A stretch of 64,000 bases of DNA from Cyanidium caldarium (taxonomy: Eukaryota > Rhodophyta > Bangiophyceae > Cyanidiales > Cyanidiaceae). The stretch lies in contig JANCYW010000002.1 in NCBI GenBank assembly GCA_026184775.1, positions 124,001 to 188,000 of the forward strand. Reading direction: 5' to 3'. A model generated the notes under the pieces. The model made no database searches. It was not told where the DNA came from and saw only the letters and a list, made by a program, of their open reading frames with translations. Positions 17,236 to 26,151 of the stretch are shown here, piece after piece. The translations under genes were made by a program, and so were the position numbers. How positions within the stretch are numbered: position 1 is the first letter of the stretch; the number at the start of each line of letters is the position of its first letter.

Positions 17236-19158
17236 ATGGTGGACCCAGCACACCGCTCCGAGCGGGTGTCCGCCAAGGCGGAAGCGGGCGCGGCGGCTGC
17301 TGAAGACAACAGCACGCCTCAGGGCGGCTCCGTAGCGGCCGTCCGTGGACGCGCCCAGCCACGAGTGTCCCGCATTGAAATCGATGAGCTGGGTGAATCG
17401 GTGCTGAGTCGACGGCGCACCGACGACTCGCCGTGTCTGCCGTCGCGTGGCTCCTACCACGTCTACTACGACGAGGTGCCCGAGAGCAAGGAGAAGCTGT
17501 ACCGTGGGGAGCGGTTGCACTCGGCGGTGGTGCGCAAGCTGTACTCGCTGTCGCTGGATGATAACGACCAATCCGAGCTGGACAGCGTGGCGGCCAGCAC
17601 CGAGGAAGAGGAGGCGGTGACATCGACGGGCGCCTCGTCGGCGGTATCGGCATCCTCGCCGCTGCACCCCGCCAGCGCGCCGGGGACAGGGCGGTGGCTT
17701 CACGCGCAGCCGCAACTCTCCCGAACGGGTGCGGGCTCGGACGCGCGTAGCAGCGCTGGTACATCGTACGAGAGTTTGGCGGCGGCAGCGGCGGACGAAC
17801 GGGAGGAGGCCGTCAGGGACCGGGTGTCGCCGAGCGCCGCACCAGCGTCGAGCGTGCGCTCCCCGACGCCCATCGGCTCGCCGCCGGTGTCGGTCATGTC
17901 GGCATCGCCATCTGCGCCGCTGTCGCACGTGCCGGCCAGGGAAGCGGCGCCCGCCGGCGTGGACACCTCCGAACAGGTGGCGATGCGCTTCTCACGCGCC
18001 GAGCGTCGCCCCAAATTCGTCTCTCACTACGTGCTGGGCGCCAAACTGGGCGAGGGCGCTTATGCCAAGGTGCGCGAAGCGATGGACACGCGCACGCTGC
18101 GCATTGTGGCCTGCAAGATTGTCGACAAGCATTTCCTGCGCCGAGTGCGCGGCGGTCTGGAGAATGTGCGCCGCGAAATCGCCATCATGCGGCGCTTGGA
18201 CCATTCGCACACCATGCGACTGCTGGACGTGATCGATGACGAGAAGCGCGACAAGCTATACATGTTTATGGAGCTGAGTAACGGCTGCACCGTGCACGAG
18301 CTCATCGACCGCGCGCCGCAGAAACGACTGCCGCCGGGTCAGGCGCAGTCGTTTCTGGCGCAACTGCTAGAGGCGCTGGAGTACGTGCACTCGCAGAATG
18401 TGGTGCACCGCGATATCAAACCGGCTAACTTGATGCTGGCCACCGACGGACATTTGAAGTTGGCCGACTTTGGTGTGGCCGAGTTCCTCGACAAATTCGA
18501 CGCCGAGGGACGCACCACGCGCACCGTCGGCTCGCCGGCGTTTCAAGCGCCCGAGATTGCCAAGGGCGAGGGCGTGTTCCTGGGGCGCAAAGTAGACGCC
18601 TGGGCTACCGGCGTCACGCTGTACATGATGTTGGCCGGTGAGCCGCCCTTCAAAGGCACCAATTACTTTGAGTTGTTCCAGCGGATCAGCGAGGGCGCGT
18701 TCCACATGCCGGAGGCGCTGGCCGACGACGACGCCGGGCAGGATCTGTTGCGACGACTGATGGCGCTGGATCCGCACGAGCGCGCCGCCGTTGAGGACGT
18801 GCGAGAGCATCCGTGGATGTGCCGCACGTTTCACGACCAGCGTGACTGGGTGCCGGTGCCGCGGCGGCATCCGAAGATACTGGATATGGTTACCCGGTTG
18901 TTTGACGAAGGCGGCAGCGGGGCGGGTAGCGGCGGCGGCAGCGGGGCCAGCACGCCGCGGCCGTCACTGCAATCGCCACCGCCGTCAGAGACGGAAGCCG
19001 GCTCGGACACCGGGACAGGTGTAGCGGGCCGGGTGAAAGAGGTGCCGGAGGGCGGTCCGCAGTTGGAGACGGACGGCGCGATGAGCGCCCCGGTGTCGCC
19101 GACCGTCGGCGCTAACGATGACGGATGGCGGTGGAATCGCAACTGTCGATTGATGTGA
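17236..19158 (+). CDS. LKB1/STK11-like serine/threonine kinase
   Basis: 640 residues from the ATG at 17236. An acidic and Ser-rich N-terminal region of about 260 residues precedes the kinase domain (about 264-528). Its features are LGEGAYAKVREA (loop), CKIVDK (Lys), VVHRDIKPANL (catalytic loop), DFGVAE and SPAFQAPEIA. LKB1-specific matches are the GGLENVRREIAIMRRL segment, KLYMFMEL, GSPAFQ-PEIA and NYFELFQRISEGAFHMP. LKB1 activates AMPK/SnRK1-type kinases in energy sensing. The protein ends in Cys-Arg-Leu-Met, a CaaX-like prenylation box, as animal LKB1 ends in CKQQ. CaMKK/GRIK kinases were considered but fit less well. Confidence 0.8.
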   Translation: MVDPAHRSERVSAKAEAGAAAAEDNSTPQGGSVAAVRGRAQPRVSRIEIDELGESVLSRRRTDDSPCLPSRGSYHVYYDEVPESKEKLYRGERLHSAVVRKLYSLSLDDNDQSELDSVAASTEEEEAVTSTGASSAVSASSPLHPASAPGTGRWLHAQPQLSRTGAGSDARSSAGTSYESLAAAAADEREEAVRDRVSPSAAPASSVRSPTPIGSPPVSVMSASPSAPLSHVPAREAAPAGVDTSEQVAMRFSRAERRPKFVSHYVLGAKLGEGAYAKVREAMDTRTLRIVACKIVDKHFLRRVRGGLENVRREIAIMRRLDHSHTMRLLDVIDDEKRDKLYMFMELSNGCTVHELIDRAPQKRLPPGQAQSFLAQLLEALEYVHSQNVVHRDIKPANLMLATDGHLKLADFGVAEFLDKFDAEGRTTRTVGSPAFQAPEIAKGEGVFLGRKVDAWATGVTLYMMLAGEPPFKGTNYFELFQRISEGAFHMPEALADDDAGQDLLRRLMALDPHERAAVEDVREHPWMCRTFHDQRDWVPVPRRHPKILDMVTRLFDEGGSGAGSGGGSGASTPRPSLQSPPPSETEAGSDTGTGVAGRVKEVPEGGPQLETDGAMSAPVSPTVGANDDGWRWNRNCRLM

Positions 19159-19367
19159 GCGTGGGCGCGGAGATATTCGCACGACGCGGTCCCGAGTGGG
19201 CGGGTACATACGCGCGCGCGTTTACGCGAGCCGCCGTGCCCGTGGCGTGGACATTCTATCGCTGTATCTGCTGCGTGGGGTGGCGGGGTATCGACGCCCT
19301 CGAAATCGTACGCCCAGGGTGTGTGTGTGTGTGCCCACTTGAGAGCGACGACGACACTCCCTCTCGT
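19159..19367. other. convergent intergenic gap with (GT)n
   Basis: About 210 bp between the stops of two kinases that converge. A short (GT)n run lies at about 19319-19334. Both 3' ends must terminate here. Confidence 0.6.
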
Positions 19368-20780
19368 TCACTTACCCTCCTCCTCCTCCTGCTGCTTCTC
19401 CTCCGCTGCGCCGTTGGGCCCCGCACTGCCGCGGCTGTCCATCCGACGGGCGTTAAAGTTCTTGAACGGGTTCGCTGGCGAGTTTTCATCGAACGGCTCC
19501 ACGTCGTCACCGAGGTCCTCGTCCTTGAGCGGCGGGTACTGCGAGAAATCCAACGGGTCGCGCACCTTGGGCGTGACGGCCGGCTTGTCGTTCCGGATGA
19601 GCGTAAAGTCGATCTTCTTGAACCACGGATGGCGCTTGATATCGCTGGCGCCGTTTTCGTGCCCGAGGCGCTTGGTCGGATCTCGCTTGAGCAGCTTCTT
19701 GATGAGGTTCTTGCACTCCGGCGACAGGTGCAGCGCGTCGTCAAAGCGCACCGCGCTGGTGACGATGTTGTTGAAAGTCTCGTCCTGGTAGCTGCCCTTG
19801 AAGGGCGTGGTGCCGGTGAGCATCTCGTACAGCAGGATGCCAAACGTCCACCAGTCCACGTCGCTGGTGTGTCCGACACCTTGAATCACCTCCGGGGCGA
19901 TGTACTCCTCGGTGCCCACGAACGAGTTGGTGGCGTAAGGCAAGACCGGCTCCGAGTCGACAATCTCCAGATCCTGCAGGTTGCCGCGCGAGCCGCGTTG
20001 CCGCGATAACGCGCCGCGCATTCGGTCCAGCAGCGACAGCTGGTGCTTGATGACGCGCGGCGACACCGGGTGCGCCTGCTTGCTGAGGTCGAAATCGGTG
20101 AGGGCGACGTGGCCGTCGGCGCGCATGAGGATGTTTTCCGGTTTCAGATCGCGGTAGATGAACCCCATGTGATGCAGGTACTCCAGCGCCAACAGCACCT
20201 CGGCGGCGTAGAAGCGTACCGCGTCTTCCGGCAGGCGTTTGTTGGGCTGGCGCTGCAGCACTCGAAAGAACTCGCCGCCCGCACAGTACTCCATGATAAA
20301 GTAGAGGCGGTCCTTGGTCTGGAACGAGGCGTACATGGTGACAATGAAAGGATGATGCGCGGTGGCCAAAATTTCCCGCTCGGTCAGCACGCGCTTCACT
20401 TTGTTGCGCGCGATCATCTCCTCCTTGGTGAGCACTTTCATCGCGTACACCTTGGTGGTGCCCTTGAGCAGCACCAGGTAGACGCGTCCGACGTCGCCCT
20501 TGCCCAGCAACTTCAACTTTTGAAACAGGTGCGGGCCGATGGGACCGGTCACCGGAAACTCGGGCATCGACTGCACCGCCGACGACGCCAGCACATTCTG
20601 ATGCTTGCCGCTGGACTCCACGCGGCCGTCCGCCAACACCGTGCTGAAGGCCGGCGGGCCGCTGCGGCCGCCAGCGGCGGGCCCGGCGATGCTGTCCTGA
20701 CGCGTCTCCGACACAGTCAGTTTGGACATCTCACTGGCCGGGACGGCCGGCCCCGACGGGTCGGCTGCGGCGTCCGCCAT
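19368..20780 (-). CDS. AGC kinase with DFD motif (Fpk1/Nrc2 and plant AGCVIII type)
   Basis: 470 residues from the ATG at 20780. The kinase domain (about 86-395) has [34 protein letters not shown], then TDFDLSK where most kinases have DFG, and [18 protein letters not shown] instead of DFG together with a stretch between DFD and the activation loop marks the AGC group VIII of plants and the fungal flippase kinases Fpk1/Nrc2. The C-terminal tail has NPFKNFNAR, a hydrophobic PIF-like motif, and ends in a Glu-rich run. A GAG-type repeat encodes that run. No LOV domain is present, so it is not a phototropin. It converges on the LKB1-like gene. Confidence 0.85.
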   Translation of the reverse strand: MADAAADPSGPAVPASEMSKLTVSETRQDSIAGPAAGGRSGPPAFSTVLADGRVESSGKHQNVLASSAVQSMPEFPVTGPIGPHLFQKLKLLGKGDVGRVYLVLLKGTTKVYAMKVLTKEEMIARNKVKRVLTEREILATAHHPFIVTMYASFQTKDRLYFIMEYCAGGEFFRVLQRQPNKRLPEDAVRFYAAEVLLALEYLHHMGFIYRDLKPENILMRADGHVALTDFDLSKQAHPVSPRVIKHQLSLLDRMRGALSRQRGSRGNLQDLEIVDSEPVLPYATNSFVGTEEYIAPEVIQGVGHTSDVDWWTFGILLYEMLTGTTPFKGSYQDETFNNIVTSAVRFDDALHLSPECKNLIKKLLKRDPTKRLGHENGASDIKRHPWFKKIDFTLIRNDKPAVTPKVRDPLDFSQYPPLKDEDLGDDVEPFDENSPANPFKNFNARRMDSRGSAGPNGAAEEKQQEEEEGK

Positions 20781-21648
20781 GCGAATTGCCGAGCTGCTCA
20801 ACGTCCAGCGTTCAGTGGAAGTGGTGATGGTGGTGGTGCCACGTGCCTGACGGGTGTGCGCGCGCCCGGCTCCCGTGTTGGCACCAGTTTCCCCGTGCCC
20901 GGACAAGGCTTGTTGGTGGTCGAGTGGGCGGCAGGCGGGAACGACCCTCTCTCCGCCACTCCGCCGCCTCGTCAGCGTTCGCTCCCTGGCACACTGCGGC
21001 AGCGTTGCTGCAGTTGCCGGCGCCGCCCGAGCGTGCAGACCACCGGCCCCGAGGAGCGAGCAGGCGACACGGTCTCGACGAGCCGCCGTGAGGGGAACCG
21101 AATTGCGACCGACCCGAGCGGCGGTGAACAGCGCCCGCGCGCGAGACCCAACGCGGCCACCGAATCGTAACGTTGCCTGAAATGAGGTGAATGTAGACGA
21201 TATTGGACGAGAAAGAGCTGAATGAATCAGGGCACTCGGATGCCTGCGTGTGTGTCGGCCGACGCTTGCACCTCCGAGGAGACGACCCTGTCGGCGCATA
21301 CGTTAGAGCATAAAGCGCAACTACCATTGCGCACGCATTGAGAACTCTTTCCTGAGAACACTCGCCGCGGCATCTCGCCGATCATCTTACCGATTTGCAC
21401 CCCGCAACCACACCTCCTTCCCACACTCCACATCGCAGCCGCCTCCCTGCATCAACTCCCCTCGTCTCGCCTCACTTTTCTGGCTCACCCGCTTTTCCGC
21501 GCACGATATCTCACCCTCCAACCTGCACGCACCCTCACCTCGCGGGGGGAGGCGCCGCCGCGCTCGCGCGGTATCGGTTTTTCGGTCTCGTCGCGGACGA
21601 CGCAGCGGCATCGCTCCCAGCGCGGTGCCTGCAATCTGAGCAAAGTGC
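20781..21648. other. divergent promoter region between the AGC kinase and the sugar epimerase
   Basis: About 870 bp, one of the longest gaps of the window, or about 1050 bp if the epimerase starts at 21829. Frames on both strands cross it but are Arg-, Ser- and Pro-rich with no family sequence. I see no tRNA, repeat or transposon end. Confidence 0.5.
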
Positions 21649-22833
21649 ATGTTCATCACCGGCACATCGTCAGCGTTGCATGGCGCTAGGGCACTGGGTG
21701 GAGCCTCGGCGCGGCCACGTGTGGCCGCCCGGGGGAACGGCCGCGGCGGGAGCGCTTTCTGGTGGGTGGTGAACCGGCGGCGCGCGCGCTGCCTCGGCTC
21801 GCCGGCGGAGGCGGGGCAGCTGCTGTGCATGGCGGCGCGGGACAACCCGCCGCCAAACCAAACCAGAAGCAGCCTGGACGTGGATTCCATGGCCAGCCGG
21901 TTGGCGGCGGAGTTGCACGCGCCAAAAGTGGACGAGAACGATGTGCCGGGCGAGCCCAGCGAAAAGGCCGGCAAGCAGATGGAGGGGCGCAACGGACTGC
22001 CGTACGTGTTGCTCACCAACGAGCACACCAAACAGACTGCGGAGGTGTACTTGTTCGGAGCGTGCGTCACTTCCTGGAAAGTGCGCGACGCTGCCAGTGA
22101 GGTGCTCTTCCTGTCCGACCAGGCGGTGTTCGATCGCAGCACGGCCATCCGCGGCGGCATCCCCGTCTGCTTCCCGCAGTTTGGCAACCAGGGTAACCTG
22201 CCCAATCACGGTTTTGCGCGCAGTGTTGACTGGAAGTTGGACGCCATCGAAATGGTGGAGCAGCTGGGCGCGTCGCGCTGCGTGCTGTCGTTACGCTCCG
22301 ACGACCTGCCCGAGGAGCACCGCCGCCTCTTCCCGCACAAGTTCCGCGCTCAGTACCGGGTGACACTGAACCTGCGCGGACTCAGTTGCGAGCTGAAAGT
22401 CACCAACGAGGACGCCAGCCAGGATCTCAAGTTCACCGCCGGCTTGCACAACTACTTCAAGGTGCGGGACATCGAGAAAGTGCGGATCTTCGGTTGCGAA
22501 GGCCTGGAGTACATGGACAAGACCGCTGGCAACACCATGCGGCGCGAGGCCGACGGCCTGGCCAGCGGCCTGGCCATCAACCAGCACACCGACCGGGTGT
22601 ACCGCGAGGCGCCCGAGGAGATGGCCATTTTCGACTCGACCGCGCTGTCGGTGATGAAACTGAACAAGCGGGGCTTCCCCGACTGCACGGTGTGGAATCC
22701 GTACGGCAGCCAGGGCAGCGACCCGGGCTGGGGCGGTTTTGTGTGTGTGGAGCCGGTGGTGTTTCACAATGAGGGCGTCACCCTGAAGCCGGGCGAGACG
22801 TGGACCGGCTCGCAAGAGCTGGCGGCCGAATGA
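21649..22833 (+). CDS. glucose-6-phosphate 1-epimerase (aldose 1-epimerase family, YeaD type)
   Basis: 394 residues if the first ATG is used. The fold region starts near residue 115 with LPYVLLTNEHTKQTAEVYLF and GACVTSWKVRD. It continues with STAIRGGIPVCFPQFGNQG and NHGFARSVDW (catalytic His region), GLHNYFKVRDIEKVRIFGCE, and FPDCTVWNPYGSQGSD. These are the motifs of hexose-phosphate mutarotases, which interconvert alpha and beta glucose-6-phosphate. The first 60 residues are rich in Ala, Arg, Gly and Ser and could be a plastid transit peptide. The in-frame ATGs at 21829 and 21889 would give a cytosolic form. Start choice is uncertain; the family is clear. Confidence 0.88.
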   Translation: MFITGTSSALHGARALGGASARPRVAARGNGRGGSAFWWVVNRRRARCLGSPAEAGQLLCMAARDNPPPNQTRSSLDVDSMASRLAAELHAPKVDENDVPGEPSEKAGKQMEGRNGLPYVLLTNEHTKQTAEVYLFGACVTSWKVRDAASEVLFLSDQAVFDRSTAIRGGIPVCFPQFGNQGNLPNHGFARSVDWKLDAIEMVEQLGASRCVLSLRSDDLPEEHRRLFPHKFRAQYRVTLNLRGLSCELKVTNEDASQDLKFTAGLHNYFKVRDIEKVRIFGCEGLEYMDKTAGNTMRREADGLASGLAINQHTDRVYREAPEEMAIFDSTALSVMKLNKRGFPDCTVWNPYGSQGSDPGWGGFVCVEPVVFHNEGVTLKPGETWTGSQELAAE

Positions 22834-22871
22834 GGGCGGTAGAGAGACAGCGGGTAATAAAGGGTTTCGGT

Positions 22872-23636
22872 TCACTGCAGCGGCTGCGGGGAGCCAACTC
22901 CGGCGTGGCCGATGTCGGCGTTGCGGAATATGGTGTTGCGGTAGTAGGCCAGCTCGGCGATGCTCTCGGCGATGTCATCGAGCGCCCGGTGGCGACCGCG
23001 TTTGCGCGGTGCGGCCGCGTACACCTGCGGATACCACCGGCGACATAGCTCCTTGACCGTAGACACGTCCACCAGTCGGTAGTGCAGAAAGGCGGAGAGC
23101 GCGGGCATATAGCGCGCCAGGAATACGCGGTCGACGTGCACCGAGTTGCCGCCCATGGGCGCGGTGCCAGACGATACCCCCCGTTGGGTCAAGTACGTGA
23201 GCACCTCCCGTTCCGCGTCCGCCACAGTGCAGTTCGACTGACGCACTCGATCGATGAGACCGGATCGTGTGTGCATATCGCGGCAAACCGGCTTCATCTG
23301 CTCCAACAAGTGATTCGGTTGATGCATCACCAGATCCAGCGCGTCGTGTGCAACGTCCAAAGAGTGGCCCCACGTCACGAGCACCGCAATCTCCAACAAA
23401 ACATCCCGCTGAGGATTCAATCCAGTCATTTCACAATCAATCCACACGATGGGCAGATCTGATTCACTCTCGGGGCCGTCCATGCTATCTTTGAGGGGGC
23501 ACGGAACATCCCGCAGGCTTTCAACCAGCGCCTCCTCCGCTCCGTCCGCCAAACCCGCGGTTGTCGACGCGGCCCTCGAACGTTCGGCCCGGGGTGTTCG
23601 GCAGCCACCACCGCGTCGATCGATCGCCCATCTCAT
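22872..23636 (-). CDS. oligoribonuclease (REXO2/Orn)
   Basis: 254 residues from the ATG at 23636. The DEDDh exonuclease motifs are complete: IVWIDCEMTGLNPQRD (Asp, Glu), HVDRVFLARYMP (Asp) and HRALDDIAESI (His, Asp). The blocks MKPVCRDMHTRSGLIDRV and YRLVDVSTVKELCRRWYP are typical of oligoribonucleases, which finish RNA decay by degrading 2-5-mers, often in mitochondria. An Arg-rich N-terminal extension of about 60 residues may target the protein to an organelle. The gene ends 38 bp from the epimerase stop and shares a short divergent promoter with phosphomannomutase. Confidence 0.92.
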   Translation of the reverse strand: MRWAIDRRGGGCRTPRAERSRAASTTAGLADGAEEALVESLRDVPCPLKDSMDGPESESDLPIVWIDCEMTGLNPQRDVLLEIAVLVTWGHSLDVAHDALDLVMHQPNHLLEQMKPVCRDMHTRSGLIDRVRQSNCTVADAEREVLTYLTQRGVSSGTAPMGGNSVHVDRVFLARYMPALSAFLHYRLVDVSTVKELCRRWYPQVYAAAPRKRGRHRALDDIAESIAELAYYRNTIFRNADIGHAGVGSPQPLQ

Positions 23637-23720
23637 CAATCACTCCACTCACTCTCGACACGGAGACGGTGTATCCGCACATCTTTTTTGTTACGACACT
23701 CGCTCGGATCTTTTCGTAAT

Positions 23721-24479
23721 ATGTCCAGCGGTCGCGACGAGTCCACCATGGTGCTGTTCGATGTGGACGGCACCCTGACCAAACCGCGCAATCCCGTCAC
23801 CGGCGATATGCTACAGGCGCTGGAGCAGTTACGGGAACGCGTGGAGGTGGCGTTGGTGGGCGGCTCTCGCATAGGCCTGATCGAGGAACAGATGGGCGCA
23901 GAGATACTGCGAAAAGTGGATTACGTGTTTGCGGAGAACGGACTGAGCGCGTATCGCCACGGCGAGCTGTTCGCCTCCACCTCCATCAAGGAGACACTGG
24001 GCGAGCAGGCGCTGCAGCGACTCATCAACGAGTGCTTATATTATATCGCGGCGCTGAAGATACCGCATAAGCGGGGCACTTTCATCGAGTTTCGCACCGG
24101 CATGCTCAACGTGAGTCCCATCGGACGCAACTGCACGCAAGAGGAGCGCGACGCTTTCGAGCAGTACGACAAACATCACCACGTGCGACAACACATGATC
24201 GAGCATTTGCAGCAGCGCCTGCCGGACCTGCCGCTGGTGTACTCAATCGGCGGTCAGATCTCCTTCGACGTGATGCCCATCGGCTGGACCAAAGAGTACA
24301 CTCTGCGCTACCTGCCGGACACGCAGTATCGACGCATCGTGTTTTTCGGGGACAAGTGCTACCCCGGCGGCAACGACTGGGAAATATACTCCCACGTGCG
24401 GGTGGAGGGACACGCCGTGAGCGGGCCCGACGATACGCTGCAACAATTGCATGCCATGTTCCTGCAAGAGCAGAGCTGA
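23721..24479 (+). CDS. phosphomannomutase
   Basis: 252 residues, the normal length for eukaryotic PMM of the HAD superfamily. It has LFDVDGTLTKPRNPVT with the nucleophile Asp, LVGGSRIGLIEEQMG, FIEFRTGMLNVSPIGRNCTQ, KEYTLRYLPD and FFGDKCYPGGNDWEIY. It converts mannose-6-phosphate to mannose-1-phosphate for GDP-mannose, needed for glycans and ascorbate. The ATG at 23721 is preferred because an upstream in-frame start is only a TTG. It is divergent from the oligoribonuclease, 84 bp apart. Confidence 0.95.
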   Translation: MSSGRDESTMVLFDVDGTLTKPRNPVTGDMLQALEQLRERVEVALVGGSRIGLIEEQMGAEILRKVDYVFAENGLSAYRHGELFASTSIKETLGEQALQRLINECLYYIAALKIPHKRGTFIEFRTGMLNVSPIGRNCTQEERDAFEQYDKHHHVRQHMIEHLQQRLPDLPLVYSIGGQISFDVMPIGWTKEYTLRYLPDTQYRRIVFFGDKCYPGGNDWEIYSHVRVEGHAVSGPDDTLQQLHAMFLQEQS

Positions 24480-24731
24480 GCAGGTAGGGGGGTGTGTAAA
24501 GTGGTGTTTGGCCAAGCTGTTCCCCGTGTTGCATCTGACGGTTCCTGACGATCTTGTCACACCCGCGCTACCTGGGGGCAACGCGCACGCATCGCGGCAT
24601 CGCCGAACGCCTCCGCATTCGCTGCCGATCGGCCGTCGACAGACGCTAGCGGCGGAGGGCAGATTCAACGGCCGGTGCGCGCTTCTCGTGCATCGGACGG
24701 AGTGCCTTCATTATTGTCTCGTACACCGGCC

Positions 24732-25073
24732 ATGAGCAAGGGCAAAGTGATATTGGCGTATTCAGGCGGTCTGGACACGTCGGTAATCCTCAAGTATCTG
24801 CAAGAGGAGGGTTACGAGGTGATCTGCTTCTGCGCCAACGTGGGCCAGGACGAGGACTTCGATGCGGTCCGCAAAAAGGCGGTGGCGCTGGGCGCGTCCA
24901 AAGTGTATGTGGAGGATCTGCGGGAGGACTTTTTGATCAATTACATTTATCCGGCGATCAAGGCCAACGCGATTTACGAGTCGCGGTACCTGTTGGGCAC
25001 GTCGTTGGCGCGCCCGTGCATCGCCAAGCGGCAGGTGGAGGTGGCGCACGCCGAGGGCGCGCAGTTCGTCGGG

Positions 25074-25108
<35 letters not shown>

Positions 25109-26045
25109 GTTCGGTCTGTCGGTGTATGCGCTGGATCCGACCATCAAGGAGCTCGCCCCGTGGCGCGATGACAAGTTTCTGGCGCGGTTCCGCGGCCGAC
25201 AGGACCTGCTCAATTACGCGCGCGCCAAAGGCATTCCACTCCCCAGCGGGGAGAAACCGCCCTACTCGATGGACGACAACATGATGCATATTTCGTACGA
25301 GTCGGGTGAACTGGAGGATCCGTCGCGCGTCGCCGAGGAGTCGCTCTACGGCAAGACCGGACGCTGGGACCAGTGGGCGGATGCGCCCGAGGTGGTGCGC
25401 ATCCACTTCAGCAACGGCGTGCCGGTGCGGGTGGAACTGCCGGCCAGTGGCGAATCGCACGACCAGCCGCTGCCCATGTTCCAGTGCCTGACGCGCCTGG
25501 GCAGGAAACACGGCATCGGCCGGGTGGACATTGTGGAGGACCGCTACATCGGGCTGAAATCGCGCGGTGTGTACGAGACGCCCGCGGTGACCATCCTGCG
25601 CTGTGCGCACATCGACATCGAGGGCATCGCCATGGACCGCGAAGTGATGCGGCTGCGCGACATGTTGTCGCCTGAGTTTAGCAAACTGGCGTACGACGGC
25701 TTTTGGTTCTCGCCGGAGATGGACTTTCTGGTGTCGGCCATCAACAAGAGCCAGGAGCTGATCGACGGCTGGGTGGATGTGCGCTGCTACAAGGGCTCCT
25801 GCATGGCCATTGCGCGCCAGTCGCCCACCAGCCTGTACGATGAGAAGTTGGCCTCGATGGAGGAGGTGGATTCGTTCTCGCCGTCGGACGCCGGCGGTTT
25901 TATCCGCATCCAGGCCATCCGTCTCAAGGCGCACCGGGAGATTCTGAAGAAAGTGGGCAAGGATCGGCTGGCGAGTCTGCTGCCGGAGCCGACGCCGACG
26001 TATGCGGCGTTCAGTGAGGTGGGCGAGCACGAGGCGGACGGGTGA
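24732..26045 (+). CDS. argininosuccinate synthase
   Basis: 437 residues from ATG 24732. The N-type ATP pyrophosphatase loop AYSGGLDTSVILKYL is at residue 9, followed by RYLLGTSLARPCIAKRQVEV, GHGATGKGNDQVRF, APWRDDKF, MHISYESGELEDP and YKGSCMAIARQSP. These are full-length family features. The enzyme joins citrulline and aspartate in arginine synthesis. The sequence looks like the animal and fungal form ('ANVGQDEDF', 'MDDNMMHISYE'). There is no targeting peptide after the ATG, so it should be cytosolic unless an unseen upstream exon exists. Confidence 0.95.
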
Positions 26046-26151
26046 GCGGGGTGAGCGGCACGAGGGGAACGCGTGGTTGGAAGGCGCACGGCGGCACGTA
26101 AAGGGTGCGGATATCGTATGCGAAATCGGTGTCGTGACGATGTGCTGAGGT

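Noticed and set aside
17236-19158. CaMKK/GRIK identity for the kinase
   Set aside because: GSPAFQ-PEIA, the NVRREI segment and the FELFQRISEG block fit LKB1 better; CaMKK has a different activation segment and an RP insert that is missing here.
20043-21170. 375-residue plus-strand frame
   Set aside because: It lies mostly antisense to the AGC kinase and has His/Gln/Arg-rich composition typical of the reverse reading of a GC-rich gene.
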